Below, in pieces: positions 12,586 to 24,734 of a stretch of 64,000 bases of DNA. Below the pieces are notes generated by a model. The model made no database searches. It was not told the DNA's origin and saw only the letters and a list, made by a program, of their open reading frames with translations. The position numbers were made by a program, and so were the translations under genes. This DNA is from Loxodes magnus (taxonomy: Eukaryota > Ciliophora > Karyorelictea > Loxodida > Loxodidae). The DNA is taken from positions 20,651-84,650 of the forward strand of contig CAMPDV010002398.1 in assembly GCA_946699065.1 (NCBI GenBank). The letters run 5' to 3'. Position 1 is the first letter of the stretch, and every line of letters begins with the position of its first letter.

Positions 12586-12675
12586 CTGAGTTAGGTAATT
12601 GAAAGTAATAATAGAAAATGAGAAAGAGAGATAAGATTTGTGAGAAAAGTGAAGTAGAAAAGCAAGTAAAAGAGT
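12586..12675 (+). repeat. Reference 90-bp monomer (long class)
   Basis: This copy matches the majority base at every position I compared and can serve as the consensus. It contains 45 A, 24 G, 19 T and only 2 C (in ctgag and gcaag). A-runs of three or four bases recur near positions 18, 31, 39, 61, 74 and 84, roughly multiples of one helical turn, which could favour bending (inference). Common substitutions are ttagg to ttcgg or tgagg, gaagtag to gaaatag, gaagtgg or gaagcag, gcaag to gtaag, atgag to attag, and ataag to atgag in the GAGA core. Confidence 0.9.
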
Positions 12676-12765
12676 CTGAGTTCGGTAATTGAAAGTAATA
12701 ATAGAAAATGAGAAAGAGAGATAAGATTTGTGAGAAAAGTGAAGTAGAAAAGCAAGTAAAAGAGT

Positions 12766-12844
12766 CTGAGTTCGGTAATTGAAAGTAATAATATGAGAGA
12801 TAAGATTTGTGAGAAAAGTGAAGTAGAAAAGCAAGTAAAAGAGT
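12766..12844 (+). repeat. Reference 79-bp monomer (short class)
   Basis: This is a monomer 11 bp shorter than the long class. The taataatag-to-gagagataag section is reduced to taataatatgagagataag; the rest is unchanged. It fits two deletions from the long form, 5 bp (gaaaa) and 6 bp (one aaagag/gagaga step). The short class is abundant in both domains, alone or in runs (for example 13126-13440). Since 79 is not a multiple of 3, each short copy shifts the reading frame of the array. Confidence 0.9.
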
Positions 12845-15800
12845 CTGAGTTAGGTAATTGAAAGTAATAATAGAAAATGAGAAAGAGAGATAAGATTTGT
12901 GAGAAAAGTGAAGTGGAAAAGCAAGTAAAAGAGTCTGAGTTAGGTAATTGAAAGTAATAATAGAAAATGAGAAAGAGAGATAAGATTTGTGAGAAAAGTG
13001 AAGTAGAAAAGCAAGTAAAAGAGTCTGAGTTAGGTAATTGAAAGTAAATAGAAAATGAGAAAGAGAGATAAGATTTGTGAGAAAAGTGAAGTAGAAAAGC
13101 AAGTAAAAGAGTCTGAGTTAGGTAATTGAAAGTAATAATATGAGAGATAAGATTTGTGAGAAAAGTGAAGTAGAAAAGCAAGTAAAAGAGTCTGAGTTCG
13201 GTAATTGAAAGTAATAATATGAGAGATAAGATTTGTGAGAAAAGTGAAGTAGAAAAGCAAGTAAAAGAGTCTGAGTTCGGTAATTGAAAGTAATAATATG
13301 AGAGATAAGATTTGTGAGAAAAGTGAAGTAGAAAAGTAAGTAAAAGAGTCTGAGTTCGGTAATTGAAAGTAATAATATGAGAGATAAGATTTGTGAGAAA
13401 AGTGAAGTAGAAAAGCAAGTAAAAGAGTCTGAGTTAGGTAATTGAAAGTAATAATAGAAAATGAGAAAGAGAGATAAGATTTGTGAGAAAAGTGAAGTAG
13501 AAAAGCAAGTAAAAGAGTCTGAGTTAGGTAATTGAAAGTAATAATAGAAAATGAGAAAGAGAGATAAGATTTGTGAGAAAAGTGAAGTAGAAAAGCAAGT
13601 AAAAGAGTCTGAGTTAGGTAATTGAAAGTAATAATAGAAAATGAGAAATAGAGATAAGATTTGTGAGAAAAGTGAAGTAGAAAAGCAAGTAAAAGAGTCT
13701 GAGTGAGGTAATTGAAAGTAATAATAGAAAATGAGAAAGAGTAGAGATAAGATTTGTGAGAAAAGTGAAGTGAAAAGTAAGTAAAAGAGTCTGAGTGAGG
13801 TAATTGAAAGTAATAATAGAAAATGAGAAAGAGAGATAAGATTTGTGAGAAAAGTGAAGAAAAGCAAGTAAAAGAGTCTGAGTTAGGTAATTGAAAGTAA
13901 TAATAGAAAATGAGAAAGAGAGATAAGATTTGTGAGAAAAGTGAAGTGAAAAGCAAGTAAAAAGTCTGAGTTAGGTAATTGAAGTAATAATAGAAAATGA
14001 GAAAGAGAGATAAGATTTGTGAGAAAAGTGAAGCAGAAAAGCAAGTAAAAGAGTCTGAGGTAATTGAAAGTAATAATAGAAAATGAGAAAGAGAGATAAG
14101 ATTTGTGAGAAAAGTGAAGTGGAAAAGTAAGTAAAAGAGTCTGAGTTCGGTAATTGAAAGTAATAATAGAAAATGAGAAAGAGAGATAAGATTTGTGAGA
14201 AAAGTGAAGTAGAAAAGCAAGTAAAAGAGTCTGAGTTAGGTAATTGAAAGTAATAATATGAGAGATAAGATTTGTGAGAAAAGTGAAGTAGAAAAGCAAG
14301 TAAAAGAGTCTGAGTTCGGTAATTGAAAGTAATAATATGAGAGATAAGATTTGTGAGAAAAGTGAAGTGGAAAAGCAAGTAAAAGAGTCTGAGTTAGGTA
14401 ATTGAAAGTAATAATAGAAAATGAGAAAGAGAGATAAGATTTGTGAGAAAAGTGAAATAGAAAAGCAAGTAAAAGAGTCTGAGTTAGGTAATTGAAAGTA
14501 ATAATAGAAAATGAGAAAGAGAGATAAGATTTGTGAGAAAAGTGAAGTAGAAAAGCAAGTAAAAGAGTCTGAGTTAGGTAATTGAAGTAATAATAGAAAA
14601 TGAGAAAGAGAGATAAGATTTGTGAGAAAAGTGAAATAGAAAAGCAAGTAAAAGAGTCTGAGTTCGTTAATTGAAAGTAATAATAGAAAATGAGAAAGAG
14701 AGATAAGATTTGTGAGAAAAGTGAAGTAGAAAAGCAAGTAAAAGAGTCTGAGTGAGGTAATTGAAAGTAATAATAGAAAATTAGAAAGAGAGATAAGATT
14801 TGTGAGAAAAGTGAAGTGGAAAAGCAAGTAAAAGAGTCTGAGTTAGGTAATTGAAAGTAATAATAGAAAATGAGAAAGAGAGATAAGATTTGTGAGAAAA
14901 GTGAAATAGAAAAGCAAGTAAAAGAGTCTGAGTTCGGTAATTGAAAGTAATAATAGAAAATGAGAAAGAGAGATAAGATTTGTGAGAAAAGTGAAATAGA
15001 AAAGCAAGTAAAAGAGTCTGAGTTAGGTAATTGAAAGTAATAATAGAAAATGAGAAAGAGAGATAAGATTTGTGAGAAAAGTGAAATAGAAAAGTAAGTA
15101 AAAGAGTCTGAGTTAGGTAATTGAAAGTAATAATAGAAAATGAGAAAGAGAGATAAGATTTGTGAGAAAAGTGAAGTAGAAAAGCAAGTAAAAGAGTCTG
15201 AGTTAGGTAATTGAAGTAATAATAGAAAATGAGAAAGAGAGATGAGATTTGTGAGAAAAGTGAAGTGGAAAAGCAAGTAAAAGAGTCTGAGTTAGGTAAT
15301 TGAAAGTAATAATAGAAAATGAGAAAGAGAGATAAGATTTGTGAGAAAAGTGAAGTGGAAAAGTAAGTAAAAGAGTCTGAGTTCGGTAATTGAAAGTAAT
15401 AATAGAAAATGAGAAAGAGAGATAAGATTTGTGAGAAAAGTGAAGTAGAAAAGCAAGTAAAAGAGTCTGAGTTCGGAAATTGAAAGTAATAATATGAGAG
15501 ATAAGATTTGTGAGAAAAGTGAAGCAGAAAAGCAAGTAAAAGAGTCTGAGTTAGGTAATTGAAAGTAATAATAGAAAATGAGAAAGAGAGATAAGATTTG
15601 TGAGAAAAGTGAAATAGAAAAGCAAGTAAAAGAGTCTGAGTTCGGTAATTGAAAGTAATAATAGAAAATGAGAAAGAGAGATAAGATTTGTGAGAAAAGT
15701 GAAGTGGAAAAGTAAGTAAAAGAGTCTGAGTTAGGTAATTGAAAGTAATAATAGAAAATGAGAAAGAGAGATAAGATTTGTGAGAAAAGTGAAATAGAAA

Positions 15801-18104
15801 AGCAAGTAAAAGAGTCTGAGTTCGGTAATTGAAAGTAATAATAGAAAATGAGAAAGAGAGATAAGATTTGTGAGAAAAGTGAAGTAGAAAAGCAAGTAAA
15901 AGAGTCTGAGTTAGGTAATTGAAAGTAATAATAGAAAATGAGAAAGAGAGATAAGATTTGTGAGAAAAGTGAAGCAGAAAAGCAAGTAAAAGAGTCTGAG
16001 TTAGGTAATTGAAAGTAATAATAGAAAATGAGAAAGAGAGATAAGATTTGTGAGAAAAGTGAAGTGGAAAAGTAAGTAAAAGAGTCTGAGTTCGGTAATT
16101 GAAAGTAATAATAGAAAATGAGAAAGAGAGATAAGATTTGTGAGAAAAGTGAAGTGGAAAAGTAAGTAAAATAGTCTGAGTTAGGTAATTGAAAGTAATA
16201 ATATGAGAGATAAGATTTGTGAGAAAAGTGAAGTAGAAAAGCAAGTAAAAGAGTCTGAGTTCGGTAATTGAAAGTAATAATAGAAAATGAGAAAGAGAGA
16301 TAAGATTTGTGAGAAAAGTGAAGTAGAAAAGCAAGTAAAAGAGTCTGAGTTAGGTAATTGAAGTAATAATAGAAAATGAGAAAGAGAGATGAGATTTGTG
16401 AGAAAAGTGAAGCAGAAAAGCAAGTAAAAGAGTCTGAGTTAGGTAATTGAAAGTAATAATAGAAAATGAGAAAGAGAGATAAGATTTGTGAGAAAAGTGA
16501 AATAGAAAAGCAAGTAAAAGAGTCTGAGTTCGGTAATTGAAAGTAATAATAGAAAATGAGAAAGAGAGATAAGATTTGTGAGAAAAGTGAAGTAGAAAAG
16601 CAAGTAAAAGAGTCTGAGTTAGGTAATTGAAGTAATAATAGAAAATGAGAAAGAGAGATGAGATTTGTGAGAAAAGTGAAGCAGAAAAGCAAGTAAAAGA
16701 GTCTGAGTTAGGTAATTGAAAGTAATAATAGAAAATGAGAAAGAGAGATAAGATTTGTGAGAAAAGTGAAGTAGAAAAGCAAGTAAAAGAGTCTGAGTTA
16801 GGTAATTGAAAGTAATAATAGAAAATGAGAAAGAGAGATAAGATTTGTGAGAAAAGTGAAATAGAAAAGCAAGTAAAAGAGTCTGAGTTAGGTAATTGAA
16901 AGTAATAATAGAAAATGAGAAAGAGAGATAAGATTTGTGAGAAAAGTGAAGTGGAAAAGTAAGTAAAAGAGTCTGAGTTAGGTAATTGAAAGTAATAATA
17001 GAAAATGAGAAAGAGAGATAAGATTTGTGAGAAAAGTGAAGTGGAAAAGTAAGTAAAAGAGTCTGAGTTAGGTAATTGAAAGTAATAATAGAAAATGAGA
17101 AAGAGAGATAAGATTTGTGAGAAAAGTGAAATAGAAAAGCAAGTAAAAGAGTCTGAGTTCGGAAATTGAAAGTAATAATATGAGAGATAAGATTTGTGAG
17201 AAAAGTGAAGTAGAAAAGCAAGTAAAAGAGTCTAAGTGAGGTAATTGAAAGTAATAATAGAAAATGAGAAAGAGAGATAAGATTTGTGAGAAAAGTGAAG
17301 TGGAAAAGCAAGTAAAAGAGTCTGAGTTAGGTAATTGAAAGTAATAATAGAAAATGAGAAAGAGAGATAAGATTTGTGAGAAAAGTGAAGTAGAAAAGCA
17401 AGTAAAATAGTCTGAGTTAGGTAATTGAAAGTAATAATAGAAAATGAGAAAGAGAGATAAGATTTGTAAGAAAAGTGAAATAGAAAAGCAAGTAAAAGAG
17501 TCTGAGTGAGGTAATTGAAAGTAATAATAGAAAATTAGAAAGAGAGATAAGATTTGTGAGAAAAGTGAAGTGGAAAAGTAAGTAAAAGAGTCTGAGTTAG
17601 GTAATTGAAAGTAATAATAGAAAATGAGAAAGAGAGATAAGATTTGTGAGAAAAGTGAAATAGAAAAGCAAGTAAAAGAGTCTGAGTTAGGTAATTGAAA
17701 GTAATAATAGAAAATGAGAAAGAGAGATAAGATTTGTGAGAAAAGTGAAGTAGAAAAGCAAGTAAAAGAGTCTGAGTTAGGTAATTGAAAGTAATAATAG
17801 AAAATGAGAAAGAGAGATAAGATTTGTGAGAAAAGTGAAGTAGAAAAGCAAGTAAAAGAGTCTGAGTTAGGTAATTGAAAGTAATAATATGAGAGATAAG
17901 ATTTGTGAGAAAAGTGAAGTAGAAAAGCAAGTAAAAGAGTCTGAGTTCGGTAATTGAAAGTAATAATATGAGAGATAAGATTTGTGAGAAAAGTGAAGTA
18001 GAAAAAGTAAGTAAAAGAGTCTGAGTTCGGTAATTGAAAGTAATAATATGAGAGATAAGATTTGTGAGAAAAGTGAAGTGGAAAAGCAAGTAAAAGAGTC
18101 TGAG

Positions 18105-18200
18105 TTAGGTAATTGAAAGTAATAATAGAAAATGAGAAAAAAGAGAGATAAAAAGATTTGTAAGAAAAGTGAAATAGAAAAGCAAGTAAAAGAGTCTGAG
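18105..18200 (+). repeat. Monomer with A-run expansions
   Basis: The GAGA core reads gagaaaaaagagagataaaa and is followed by agatttgtaag, so extra bases have been added at two A-runs in one monomer. It lies about 400 bp from the orientation switch and is the only expansion of this kind in the left domain. Confidence 0.75.
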
Positions 18201-18410
18201 TGAGGTAATTGAAAGTAATAATAGAAAATTAGAAAGAGAGATAAGATTTGTGAGAAAAGTGAAGTAGAAAAGTAAGTAAAAGAGTCTGAGTTAGGTAATT
18301 GAAAGTAATAATAGAAAATGAGAAAGAGAGATAAGATTTGTGAGAAAAGTGAAATAGAAAAGCAAGTAAAAGAGTCTGAGTTAGGTAATTGAAAGTAATA
18401 ATAGAAAATG

Positions 18411-18747
18411 AGAAAGAGAGATAAGATTTGTGAGAAAAGTGAATTGGAAAAGTAAGTAAAAGAGTCTGAGTTAGGTAATTGAAAGTAATTATAGAAAATG
18501 AGAAAGAGAGATAAGATTTGTGAGAAAAGTGAATAGAAAAGCAAGTAAAAGAGTCTGAGTTAGGTAATTGAAAGTATTATTACTTTCAATTACCTAACTC
18601 AGACTCTTTTACTTGCTTTTCTATTTCACTTTTCTCACAAATCTTATCTCTCTTTCTCATTTTCTATAATTACTTTCAATTACCTAACTCAGACTCTTTT
18701 ACTTACTTTTCCAATTCACTTTTCTCACAAATCTTATCTCTCTTTCT
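18411..18747. repeat. Palindrome at the orientation switch
   Basis: The left arm is 18411-18576 (166 bp) and the right arm 18581-18747 (167 bp), with loop ttat at 18577-18580. The arms are identical except for one A (gaatag left, gaaatag right). Both carry two rare variants in register: aattatag instead of aataatag, and gaattgg instead of gaagtgg. Outside the arms the order of variants on the two sides differs (atgag left against attag right at the first mismatch). The shared rare variants mean one arm was copied from the other; this is not a chance meeting of two arrays. Confidence 0.92.
18575..18580. other. Inversion breakpoint with TA overlap
   Basis: The left array reads normally through gaaagta (to 18576), where ataatag should follow. 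The right array reads normally from tattattac (starting at 18575). The two share the bases TA at 18575-18576. A 2-bp overlap with a very short loop fits template switching or end-joining at a fold-back (inference). The breakpoint falls inside the AT-rich taataata block of the monomer. Confidence 0.85.
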
Positions 18748-21656
18748 AATTTTCTATTATTACTTTCAATTACCTCACTCAGACTCTTTTACTTGCTTTT
18801 CTACTTCACTTTTCTCACAAATCTTATCTCTCATATTATTACTTTCAATTACCTAACTCAGACTCTTTTACTTGCTTTTCTACTTCACTTTTCTCACAAA
18901 TCTTATCTCTCTTTCTAATTTTCTATTATTACTTTCAATTACCTCACTCAGACTCTTTACTTGCTTTTCTACTTCACTTTTCTCACAAATCTTATCTCTC
19001 ATATTATTACTTTCAATTACCGAACTCAGACTCTTTTACTTGCTTTTCTACTTCACTTTTCTCACAAATCTTATCTCTCATATTATTACTTTCAATTACC
19101 TAACTCAGACTCTTTTACTTGCTTTTCTACTTCACTTTTCTTAGAAATCTTATCTCTCATATTATTACTTTCAATTACCGAACTCAGACTCTTTTACTTA
19201 CTTTTTCACTTCACTTTTCTCACAAATCTTATCTCTCATATATTACTTTCAATTACCGAACTCAGACTCTTTTACTTGCTTTTCTACTTCACTTTTCTCA
19301 CAAATCTTATCTCTCATATTATTACTTTCGATTACCGAACTCAGACTCTTTTACTTGCTTTTCTACTTCACTTTTCTCACAAATCTTATCTCTCATATTA
19401 TTACTTTCAATTACCTAACTCAGACTCTTTTACTTGCTTTTCTACTTCACTTTTCTCACAAATCTTATCTCTCTTTCTCATTTCTATTATTACTTTCAAT
19501 TACCTAACTCAGACTCTTTTACTTGCCTTTTCTACTTCACTTTTCTCACAAATCTTATCTCTCTTTCTCATTTTCTATTATTACTTTCAATTACCTAACT
19601 CAGACTATTTTACTTGCTTTTCCACTTCACTTTTCTCACAAATCTTATCTCTCATATTATTACTTTCAATTACCGAACTCAGACTCTTTTACTTGCTTTT
19701 CTACTTCACTTTTCTCACAAATCTTATCTCTCATATTAGTACTTTCAATTACCTAACTCAGACTCTTTTACTTGCTTTTCTATTTCACTTTTCTCACAAA
19801 TCTTATCTCTCTTTCTCATTTTCTATTATTACTTTCAATTACCTAACTCAGACTCTTTTACTTGCTTTTCTACTTCACTTTTCTCACAAATCTTATCTCT
19901 CTTTCTCATTTTCTATTATTACTTTCAATTACCTCACTCAGACTCTTTTACTTGCTTTTCTATTTCACTTTTCGCACAAATCTTATCTCTCTTTCTCATT
20001 TTCTATTATTACTTTCAATTACCTAACTCAGACTATTTACTTGCTTTTCCACTTCACTTTTCTCACAAATCTTATCTCTCTTTCTCATTTTCTATTATTA
20101 CTTTCAATTACCTAACTCAGACTCTTTTACTTGCTTTTCCACTTCACTTTTCTCACAAATCTTATCTCTCTTTCTAATTTTCTATTATTACTTTCAATTA
20201 CCGAACTCAGACTCTTTTACTTGCTTTTCTACTTCACTTTTCTCACAAATCTTATCTCTCATATTATTACTTTCAATTACCTAACTCAGACTCTTTTACT
20301 TGCTTTTCTATTTCACTTTTCTCACAAATCTTATCTCTCTTTCTCATTTTCTATTATTACTTTCAATTACCTCACTCAGACTCTTTTACTTGCTTTTCTA
20401 CTTCACTTTTCTCACAAATCTTATCTCTCTTTCTCATTTTCTATTATTACTTTCAATTACCTAACTCAGACTCTTTTACTTACTTTTCCACTTCACTTTT
20501 CTCACAAATCTTATCTCTCTTTCTCATTTTCTATTATTACTTTCAATTACCTAACTCAGACTCTTTTACTTGCTTTTCTATTTTACTTTTCTCACAAATC
20601 TTATCTCTCTTTCTCATTTTCTATTATTACTTTCAATTACCTAACTCAGACTCTTTTACTTGCTTTTCTACTTCACTTTTCTCACAAATCTTATCTCTCA
20701 TATTATTACTTTCAATTACCGAACTCAGACTCTTTTACTTACTTTTCCACTTCACTTTTCTCACAAATCTTATCTCTCATATTATTACTTTCAATTACCG
20801 AACTCAGACTCTTTTACTTGCTTTTCTACTTCACTTTTCTCACAAATCTTATCTCTCATATTATTACTTTCAATTACCTAACTCAGACTCTTTTACTTGC
20901 TTTTCTACTTCACTTTTCTCACAAATCTTATCTCTCTTTCTCATTTTCTATTATTACTTTCAATTACCTCACTCAGACTCTTTTACTTACTTTTCTACTT
21001 CACTTTTCTCACAAATCTTATCTCTCTTTCTCATTTTCTATTATTACTTTCAATTACCTCACTCAGACTCTTTTACTTGCTTTTCCACTTCACTTTTCTC
21101 ACAAATCTTATCTCTCTTTCTCATTTTCTATTATTACTTTCAATTACCTAACTCAGACTCTTTTACTTGCTTTTCTACTTCACTTTTCTCACAAATCTTA
21201 TCTCTCTTTCTAATTTTCTATTATTACTTTCAATTACCTAACTCAGACTCTTTTACTTGCTTTTCTATTTCACTTTTCTCACAAATCTTATCTCTCTTTC
21301 TCATTTTCTATTATTACTTTCAATTACCGAACTCAGAATCTTTTACTTGCTTTTCTACTTCACTTTTCTCACAAATCTTATCTCTCTTTCTCATTTTCTA
21401 TTATTACTTTCAATTACCGAACTCAGACTCTTTTACTTGCTTTTCTACTTCACTTTTCTCACAAATCTTATCTCTCTTTCTCATTTTCTATTATTACTTT
21501 CAATTACCTAACTCAGACTCTTTTACTTGCTTTTCCACTTCACTTTTCTCACAAATCTTATCTCTCTTTCTAATTTTCTATTATTACTTCAATTACCTAA
21601 CTCAGACTCTTTTACTTGCTTTTCTACTTCACTTTTCTCACAAATCTTATCTCTCA
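18575..21656 (-). repeat. 3.08-kb higher-order repeat, copy 1
   Basis: About 35 monomers whose variant order is repeated in the next 3.08 kb. Shared points are ccaattcac (18711, 21793, 24871), cttagaaatc in a short monomer (19141, 22223, 25300) and tcgattaccgaac (19328, 22411, 25488). Also shared are the ctttttcacttcac form and agactatttt. Spacing is about 3082 between copies 1 and 2 and about 3077-3078 between 2 and 3. Copy 1 begins exactly at the breakpoint. Private changes are catatatt near 19239, ttcgcac near 19973 and cagaatc near 21336. Confidence 0.9.
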
Positions 21657-24600
21657 TATTATTACTTTCAATTACCTAACTCAGACTCTTTTACTTGCTT
21701 TTCTATTTCACTTTTCTCACAAATCTTATCTCTCTTTCTCATTTTCTATAATTACTTTCAATTACCTAACTCAGACTCTTTTACTTACTTTTCCAATTCA
21801 CTTTTCTCACAAATCTTATCTCTCTTTCTAATTTTCTATTATTACTTTCAATTACCTCACTCAGACTCTTTTACTTGCTTTTCTACTTCACTTTTCTCAC
21901 AAATCTTATCTCTCATATTATTACTTTCAATTACCTAACTCAGACTCTTTTACTTGCTTTTCTACTTCACTTTTCTCACAAATCTTATCTCTCTTTCTAA
22001 TTTTCTATTATTACTTTCAATTACCTCACTCAGACTCTTTTACTTGCTTTTCTACTTCACTTTTCTCACAAATCTTATCTCTCATATTATTACTTTCAAT
22101 TACCGAACTCAGACTCTTTTACTTGCTTTTCTACTTCACTTTTCTCACAAATCTTATCTCTCATATTATTACTTTCAATTACCTAACTCAGACTCTTTAC
22201 TTGCTTTTCTACTTCACTTTTCTTAGAAATCTTATCTCTCATATTATTACTTTCAATTACCGAACTCAGACTCTTTTACTTACTTTTTCACTTCACTTTT
22301 CTCACAAATCTTATCTCTCATATTATTACTTTCAATTACCGAACTCAGACTCTTTTACTTGCTTTTCTACTTCACTTTTCTCACAAATCTTATCTCTCAT
22401 ATTATTACTTTCGATTACCGAACTCAGACTCTTTTACTTGCTTTTCTACTTCACTTTTCTCACAAATCTTATCTCTCATATTATTACTTTCAATTACCTA
22501 ACTCAGACTCTTTTACTTGCTTTTCTACTTCACTTTTCTCACAAATCTTATCTCTCTTTCTCATTTTCTATTATTACTTTCAATTACCTAACTCAGACTC
22601 TTTTACTTGCTTTTCTACTTCACTTTTCTCACAAATCTTATCTCTCTTTCTCATTTTCTATTATTACTTTCAATTACCTAACTCAGACTATTTTACTTGC
22701 TTTTCCACTTCACTTTTCTCACAAATCTTATCTCTCATATTATTACTTTCAATTACCGAACTCAGACTCTTTACTTGCTTTTCTACTTCACTTTTCTCAC
22801 AAATCTTATCTCTCATATTATTACTTTCAATTACCTAACTCAGACTCTTTTACTTGCTTTTCTATTTCACTTTTCTCACAAATCTTATCTCTCTTTCTCA
22901 TTTTCTATTATTACTTTCAATTACCTAACTCAGACTCTTTTACTTGCTTTTCTACTTCACTTTTCTCACAAATCTTATCTCTCTTTCTCATTTTCTATTA
23001 TTACTTTCAATTACCTCACTCAGACTCTTTTACTTGCTTTTCTATTTCACTTTTCTCACAAATCTTATCTCTCTTTCTCATTTTCTATTATTACTTTCAA
23101 TTACCTAACTCAGACTATTTTACTTGCTTTTCCACTTCACTTTTCTCACAAATCTTATCTCTCTTTCTCATTTCTATTATTACTTTCAATTACCTAACTC
23201 AGACTCTTTTACTTGCTTTTCCACTTCACTTTTCTCACAAATCTTATCTCTCTTTCTAATTTTCTATTATTACTTTCAATTACCGAACTCAGACTCTTTA
23301 CTTGCTTTTCTACTTCACTTTTCTCACAAATCTTATCTCTCATATTATTACTTCAATTACCTAACTCAGACTCTTTTACTTGCTTTTCTATTTCACTTTT
23401 CTCACAAATCTTATCTCTCTTTCTCATTTTCTATTATTACTTTCAATTACCTCACTCAGACTCTTTTACTTGCTTTTCTACTTCACTTTTCTCACAAATC
23501 TTATCTCTCTTTCTCATTTTCTATTATTACTTTCAATTACCTAACTCAGACTCTTTTACTTACTTTTCCACTCACTTTTCTCACAAATCTTATCTCTCTT
23601 TCTCATTTTCTATTATTACTTTCAATACCTAACTCAGACTCTTTTACTTGCTTTTCTATTTTACTTTTCTCACAAATCTTATCTCTCTTTCTCATTTTCT
23701 ATTATTACTTTCAATTACCTAACTCAGACTCTTTTACTTGCTTTTCTACTTCACTTTTCTCACAAATCTTATCTCTCATATTATTACTTTCAATTACCGA
23801 ACTCAGACTCTTTTACTTACTTTTCCACTTCACTTTTCTCACAAATCTTATCTCTCATATTATTACTTTCAATTACCGAACTCAGACTCTTTTACTTGCT
23901 TTTCTACTTCACTTTTCTCACAAATCTTATCTCTCATATTATTACTTTCAATTACCTAACTCAGACTCTTTTACTTGCTTTTCTACTTCACTTTTCTCAC
24001 AAATCTTATCTCTCTTTCTCATTTTCTATTATTACTTTCAATTACCTCACTCAGACTCTTTTACTTACTTTTCTACTTCACTTTTCTCACAAATCTTATC
24101 TCTCTTTCTCATTTTCTATTATTACTTTCAATTACCTCACTCAGACTCTTTTACTTGCTTTTCCACTTCACTTTTCTCACAAATCTTATCTCTCTTTCTC
24201 ATTTCTATTATTACTTTCAATTACCTAACTCAGACTCTTTTACTTACTTTTCCACTTCACTTTTCTCACAAATCTTATCTCTCTTTCTAATTTTCTATTA
24301 TTACTTTCAATTACCTAACTCAGACTCTTTTACTTGCTTTTCTATTTCACTTTTCTCACAAATCTTATCTCTCTTTCTCATTTTCTATTATTACTTTCAA
24401 TTACCGAACTCAGACTCTTTTACTTGCTTTTCTACTTCACTTTTCTCACAAATCTTATCTCTCTTTCTCATTTTCTATTATTACTTTCAATTACCGAACT
24501 CAGACTCTTTTACTTGCTTTTCTACTTCACTTTTCTCACAAATCTTATCTCTCTTTCTCATTTTCTATTATTACTTTCAATTACCTAACTCAGACTCTTT

Positions 24601-24734
24601 TACTTGCTTTTCCACTTCACTTTTCTCACAAATCTTATCTCTCTTTCTAATTTTCTATTATTACTTTCAATTACCTAACTCAGACTCTTTTACTTGCTTT
24701 TCTACTTCACTTTTCTCACAAATCTTATCTCTCA
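21657..24734 (-). repeat. 3.08-kb higher-order repeat, copy 2
   Basis: Follows copy 1 head to tail with the same variant order to its end. Open frames of identical length recur at the repeat spacing (20660-20881 with 23738-23959; 21616-21831 with 24694-24909). Private changes include single-base losses near 23350, 23573 and 23625 and an acttacttttccac monomer near 24240 where copy 1 has acttgcttttctac. Confidence 0.9.

Larger units (their letters stand above)
1..18576 (+). repeat. Satellite array, purine-rich strand forward (left domain)
   Basis: About 213 head-to-tail monomers of 90, 89, 87 and 79 bp, all in the same orientation, with no interrupting sequence. Each monomer can be phased on the word ctgag. 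Landmarks in order are ggtaattgaaag, a taataatag block, the GAGA-rich core gagagataag, atttgtgag, then agtgaag, agaaaagcaag and taaaagagt. The given strand has stop codons in all three frames of every monomer, so it has no long open frame. The organisation is typical of eukaryotic satellite DNA; the family is not one I recognise. No gene, RNA or transposon end is visible anywhere in this stretch. Confidence 0.97.
12141..18576 (+). repeat. Subfamily mixture B, main left block
   Basis: Long and short monomers alternate irregularly, with many ttcgg, tgagg and attag forms and no caggtgag, gaaagcaat or gaatgtaat markers. The last kilobase before the switch is unusual: gatttgtaag at about 17468 and 18159, poly-A expansion at 18131-18165, and aattatag plus gaattgg in the palindrome arm. 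Confidence 0.75.

Noticed and set aside
18411-18747. Terminal inverted repeats of a transposon or a simple fold-back read artefact
   Set aside because: There is no internal element or target-site duplication; the loop is 4 nt. A plain fold-back read would give mirror identity for kilobases, but the variant order differs beyond about 167 bp. An assembly join error is still not excluded.
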